A DNA stretch of 64,000 nt from Hydrogenophilaceae bacterium (GTDB lineage Bacteria > Pseudomonadota > Alphaproteobacteria > Caulobacterales > Aquidulcibacteraceae). The stretch covers positions 24,741 through 88,740 of the forward strand of contig JACAEE010000017.1 of NCBI GenBank assembly GCA_013389015.1, read 5' to 3'. This document shows positions 61,946 to 64,000 of this stretch, in pieces. Both the position numbers and the translations under genes were made by a program. The notes under the pieces are model-generated. The model worked only from the letters and a program-made list of their open reading frames with translations. It was not told where the DNA came from and did not search any database. Positions within the stretch are counted from its first letter, which is position 1, and every line of letters begins with the position of its first letter.

Positions 61946-62796
61946 GCGAGCGCCGCCATCACATAGCGCGCCGTGACGCCTTCGGCGGCGAGCGCGGCCT
62001 CGGCCTTCGCCGGATCGAGCGCGCCGTTCGACATCAGCGCCTCGCCATGCATGCCGCTGGCGATGAAGAGGGCGTCGAGCCCTTGCTGGTTCGCGCCGCG
62101 CACGTCGGTAGGAACGCCGTCGCCGATGGCCAGGATGCGGGCGGACGCAATGTCACGCCCGGCGAGCATGGCCAGTTCCCGCCGCGCCAGATCATAGATC
62201 GGCGCATAGGGTTTGCCCGCCATCACCACCGCGCCGCCAAGCGCTTCGTAGTCGCGCGCCAGCGCGCCCGCGCACCAGATCAGCCGCTCGCCCACGCGCA
62301 CGACGATGTCGGGATTGGCGCACAATAGCGTCAGATCGCGCGCCCGCGCGCGCGCCAGCACATCGGCGTAATCGCTCGGCTGCTCACGGCCTTCCATGTC
62401 GAGCCCGGATACGCCGAGGAACGCCGCTTCCTCGATGGCCTGCGTGCGCGCGATCCCGAGCCCGTCCCACAGGGGCGCGTCGCTCTCCGGCCCGATCTTG
62501 TACATCGGGCCCGGCGCGCGCGCGGCGAGTTCCGCGCGGATCGCGTCGCCGCTGGTGACGATCGCGTCCCACGCCGCGCGCGGCACGCCGAGACGCTCGA
62601 ACTGCGCGGGTATCGGCCCACGCGGCTTGGGCACATTGGTCACCAGGATCACGACGCCGCCGCGCGCGCGAAACCGCGTGAGCGCAGCGCACGCAGGCCC
62701 ATAAGCGCGCCGCCCATTGTGCACCACGCCCCACACGTCGCAGAACACGGCGTCATAATCGGCGGCGATCGCCTCAAGCGAAGAGAGGATTTGCAT
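61942..62796 (-). CDS. HAD-type hydrolase, TIGR01459 group
   Basis: A 284-residue class IIA HAD phosphatase: AVFCDVWGVVHNGRRAYG with the nucleophile Asp, VILVTNVPKPRG, then a C2-type cap and a second half with VMAGKPYAPIYDLARR and ILAIGDGVPTDVRGANQQGLDALFI. It belongs to the alphaproteobacterial TIGR01459 family near the NagD/UMP phosphatase group. ATG 62796 was chosen because its homology starts at MQILSSLEAIA. Overlaps the GNAT gene end by four bases. Confidence 0.9.
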   Translation of the reverse strand: MQILSSLEAIAADYDAVFCDVWGVVHNGRRAYGPACAALTRFRARGGVVILVTNVPKPRGPIPAQFERLGVPRAAWDAIVTSGDAIRAELAARAPGPMYKIGPESDAPLWDGLGIARTQAIEEAAFLGVSGLDMEGREQPSDYADVLARARARDLTLLCANPDIVVRVGERLIWCAGALARDYEALGGAVVMAGKPYAPIYDLARRELAMLAGRDIASARILAIGDGVPTDVRGANQQGLDALFIASGMHGEALMSNGALDPAKAEAALAAEGVTARYVMAALA

Positions 62797-62885
62797 CGTC
62801 GCGCTGCCTGTCACGCGCAGCGCCCGGGCGCAAGCCTTGCGGCGCCGCAGCGGCGATCGGCGGTAGGAATCGAGGAGAATTCGCC

Positions 62886-63341
62886 ATGGCCATCGAGATC
62901 AACGGCGTCGCCCACACTTTCATCACCGCCGGAGACTATCAGCGCTCACGCGCCTTCTATCGGCGCCTTCTGCCGTTTCTGGGCCTGCAGCCCGTGCTGG
63001 ACAGCGATGCGATCTATTATTGCATCGGCGGGCGCACCGGCTTCGGCGTCGAGGCGCCGTCGCCGCAATATGCCGGCGAGCGCTTCGTGCAGAGTCGCGT
63101 GGGCCTGCATCACCATTGCTTCCGCGCCCGTTCGCGCGCCGACGTCGACGCCGTCCATGCGCTGCTCGCCTCGATCGGCGCCACGATCGTGCATCCCCCG
63201 CAGGAGGACGGCTACGCGCCCGGCTATTACTCTCTCCTGTTCGAGGATCCCGACGGCGTGCGCCTGGAGATCAACCATGTCCCCGGACGCGGCCTGCTGG
63301 CTGAAGACGGCGTAGCCCGCCCCGTCGGCTCAGCCGCCTGA
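62886..63341 (+). CDS. VOC-family (glyoxalase-type) protein
   Basis: A 151-residue vicinal-oxygen-chelate protein with two betaalphabetabetabeta halves: EINGVAHTFITAGDYQRSRAFYRRLLPFLGL and LHHHCFRARSRADVDAVHALLASIGA, then YYSLLFEDPDGVRLEINHV. The candidate metal ligands are His10, His75–77 and Glu near LEINHV. Could act on a small metabolite such as a ring-opening product; substrate unknown. GAGGAG precedes the ATG. Confidence 0.88.
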   Translation: MAIEINGVAHTFITAGDYQRSRAFYRRLLPFLGLQPVLDSDAIYYCIGGRTGFGVEAPSPQYAGERFVQSRVGLHHHCFRARSRADVDAVHALLASIGATIVHPPQEDGYAPGYYSLLFEDPDGVRLEINHVPGRGLLAEDGVARPVGSAA

Positions 63342-63950
63342 ACGGCGCAGCGCTTCCGCCGCGATCCGCGCGGCGTGCGCCTCGGCGCACGCCAGGTCGT
63401 TTTCGTCGGTCGTGTCGATGACGATATCGGCGATCCGCCTCTGCGGCGCGACGCTTGCGGCGTGCGCTGGCGTCACCGTGCGCGCGAACTGCGCGCGTAC
63501 GAAGCGCTCGCTCCGGCCGCGCTCGCGGACGTCGCGGTCGAGCCGCCGTGCAAGGCGCACGCTCTCGGCGGCGTCGACATAGACCGCCAGATCGACCGCC
63601 GCGCGCAGCGGCGGCGTTGCGAACACATGCAGCCCTTCGATCACCAGGAAGCGTGAGACGGCCATGACCTCGGTCTCCGCGCGCCGCGCATGTCGCGTGA
63701 AATCGTAGAGCGGCTTGACGAAGCGCTCGCCGCGGCGCGCCGCGTCCAGATGCGCGATCAGCAGCGCATGGTCCTTCGCGCCGGGCGAATCAAAATCATG
63801 CGTCGACTCGTCGAAATCCGGGAACATCGTGCGGCAGAGATAGTAGTCGTCCTCCGCGATCAGCGGCGCGGCGAGCCGCAGGGCCGTGCGCGCCGCGATC
63901 GTCGTCTTGCCCGAGCCCGAACCGCCCGCGATGCCGATGATGAACGCCAT
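63330..63950 (-). CDS. Uridine/cytidine kinase family protein
   Basis: A P-loop NTPase of 206 residues: IIGIAGGSGSGKTTIAAR (Walker A), LIAEDDYYLC, HDFDSPGAKDHALL, PLYDFTRHAR, and FLVIEGLHVFATPPLR. This is the pattern of uridine kinase (udk), salvaging pyrimidine nucleosides. The start was taken at ATG 63950. It overlaps the VOC gene end by 12 bases, tail to tail. Phosphoribulokinase relatives share the fold but lack the EDDYY motif. Confidence 0.9.
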   Translation of the reverse strand: MAFIIGIAGGSGSGKTTIAARTALRLAAPLIAEDDYYLCRTMFPDFDESTHDFDSPGAKDHALLIAHLDAARRGERFVKPLYDFTRHARRAETEVMAVSRFLVIEGLHVFATPPLRAAVDLAVYVDAAESVRLARRLDRDVRERGRSERFVRAQFARTVTPAHAASVAPQRRIADIVIDTTDENDLACAEAHAARIAAEALRRSGG

Positions 63951-64000
63951 GCCCCAAAGGTGAGGCTCAGTCGGCCGAACGCAAGCGTCTAACCGCGCGC

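Overview
The window is high-GC DNA, almost completely coding, and reads as ordinary chromosome of an alphaproteobacterium. The def–fmt–truA–dapE–dapD order, an SpmX-like muramidase with two C-terminal membrane helices, a biotin-dependent carboxylase of the propionyl-CoA type, isovaleryl-CoA dehydrogenase and a large TonB-dependent receptor all point to the Caulobacterales/Hyphomonadaceae area. That placement is inferred from gene content; no rRNA is present to test it.

Layout. 1–6.5 kb: the 5' part of dnaX (running off the left edge), a TetR regulator, a TPR protein, an alpha/beta hydrolase, the SRP RNA gene (ffs) and peptide deformylase. 6.5–15.7 kb: a CADD-like folate-related diiron protein, fmt, a lipoprotein and truA on the plus strand. 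These face a minus-strand run of argB, a DUF1036 protein, a pyrimidine-nucleotidase-like HAD, dapD, dapE and an aminotransferase that may supply the missing DapC step. 15.7–24.3 kb: a secreted S9 peptidase divergent from a TonB receptor, an EF-hand lipoprotein and a Tat-type oligopeptidase, together suggesting peptide scavenging. 24.3–28.6 kb: a PP2C-like phosphatase, a membrane protein, a MaoC hydratase, a beta-barrel protein and a membrane-anchored AraC regulator.

28.6–37.8 kb: purL, glutathione reductase, an orphan ParA with a translationally coupled partner, the carboxylase alpha subunit, lipB and a solitary SpoA-domain protein. 37.8–44.3 kb: a TIR–membrane–beta-propeller protein, a carboxylesterase, and a copper-type CsoR repressor with its operator and a His-rich outer-membrane protein, followed by tRNA-Leu(GAG). 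44.3–52.4 kb: an ArsR/AHSA1 pair, mgtE, the SpmX-like gene, ivd, a truncated YaiI-family remnant and tesB. 52.4–64 kb: a D-2-hydroxyglutarate dehydrogenase-like flavoprotein, ribF, MaoC, two degenerate receiver-like proteins, an M28 peptidase, hotdog and SDR enzymes, a MarR/GNAT pair, HAD and VOC proteins, and a uridine kinase.

There is no sign of a prophage, transposon or CRISPR array. The most interesting items are the TIR–propeller protein, the CADD homologue that keeps its sacrificial Tyr and Lys, the ParA/partner pair without ParB, the SpmX-like gene, and the CsoR-controlled His-rich barrel. Smaller points are a family of intergenic palindromes, a 16-bp tandem duplication in a leader, and several start-codon puzzles.
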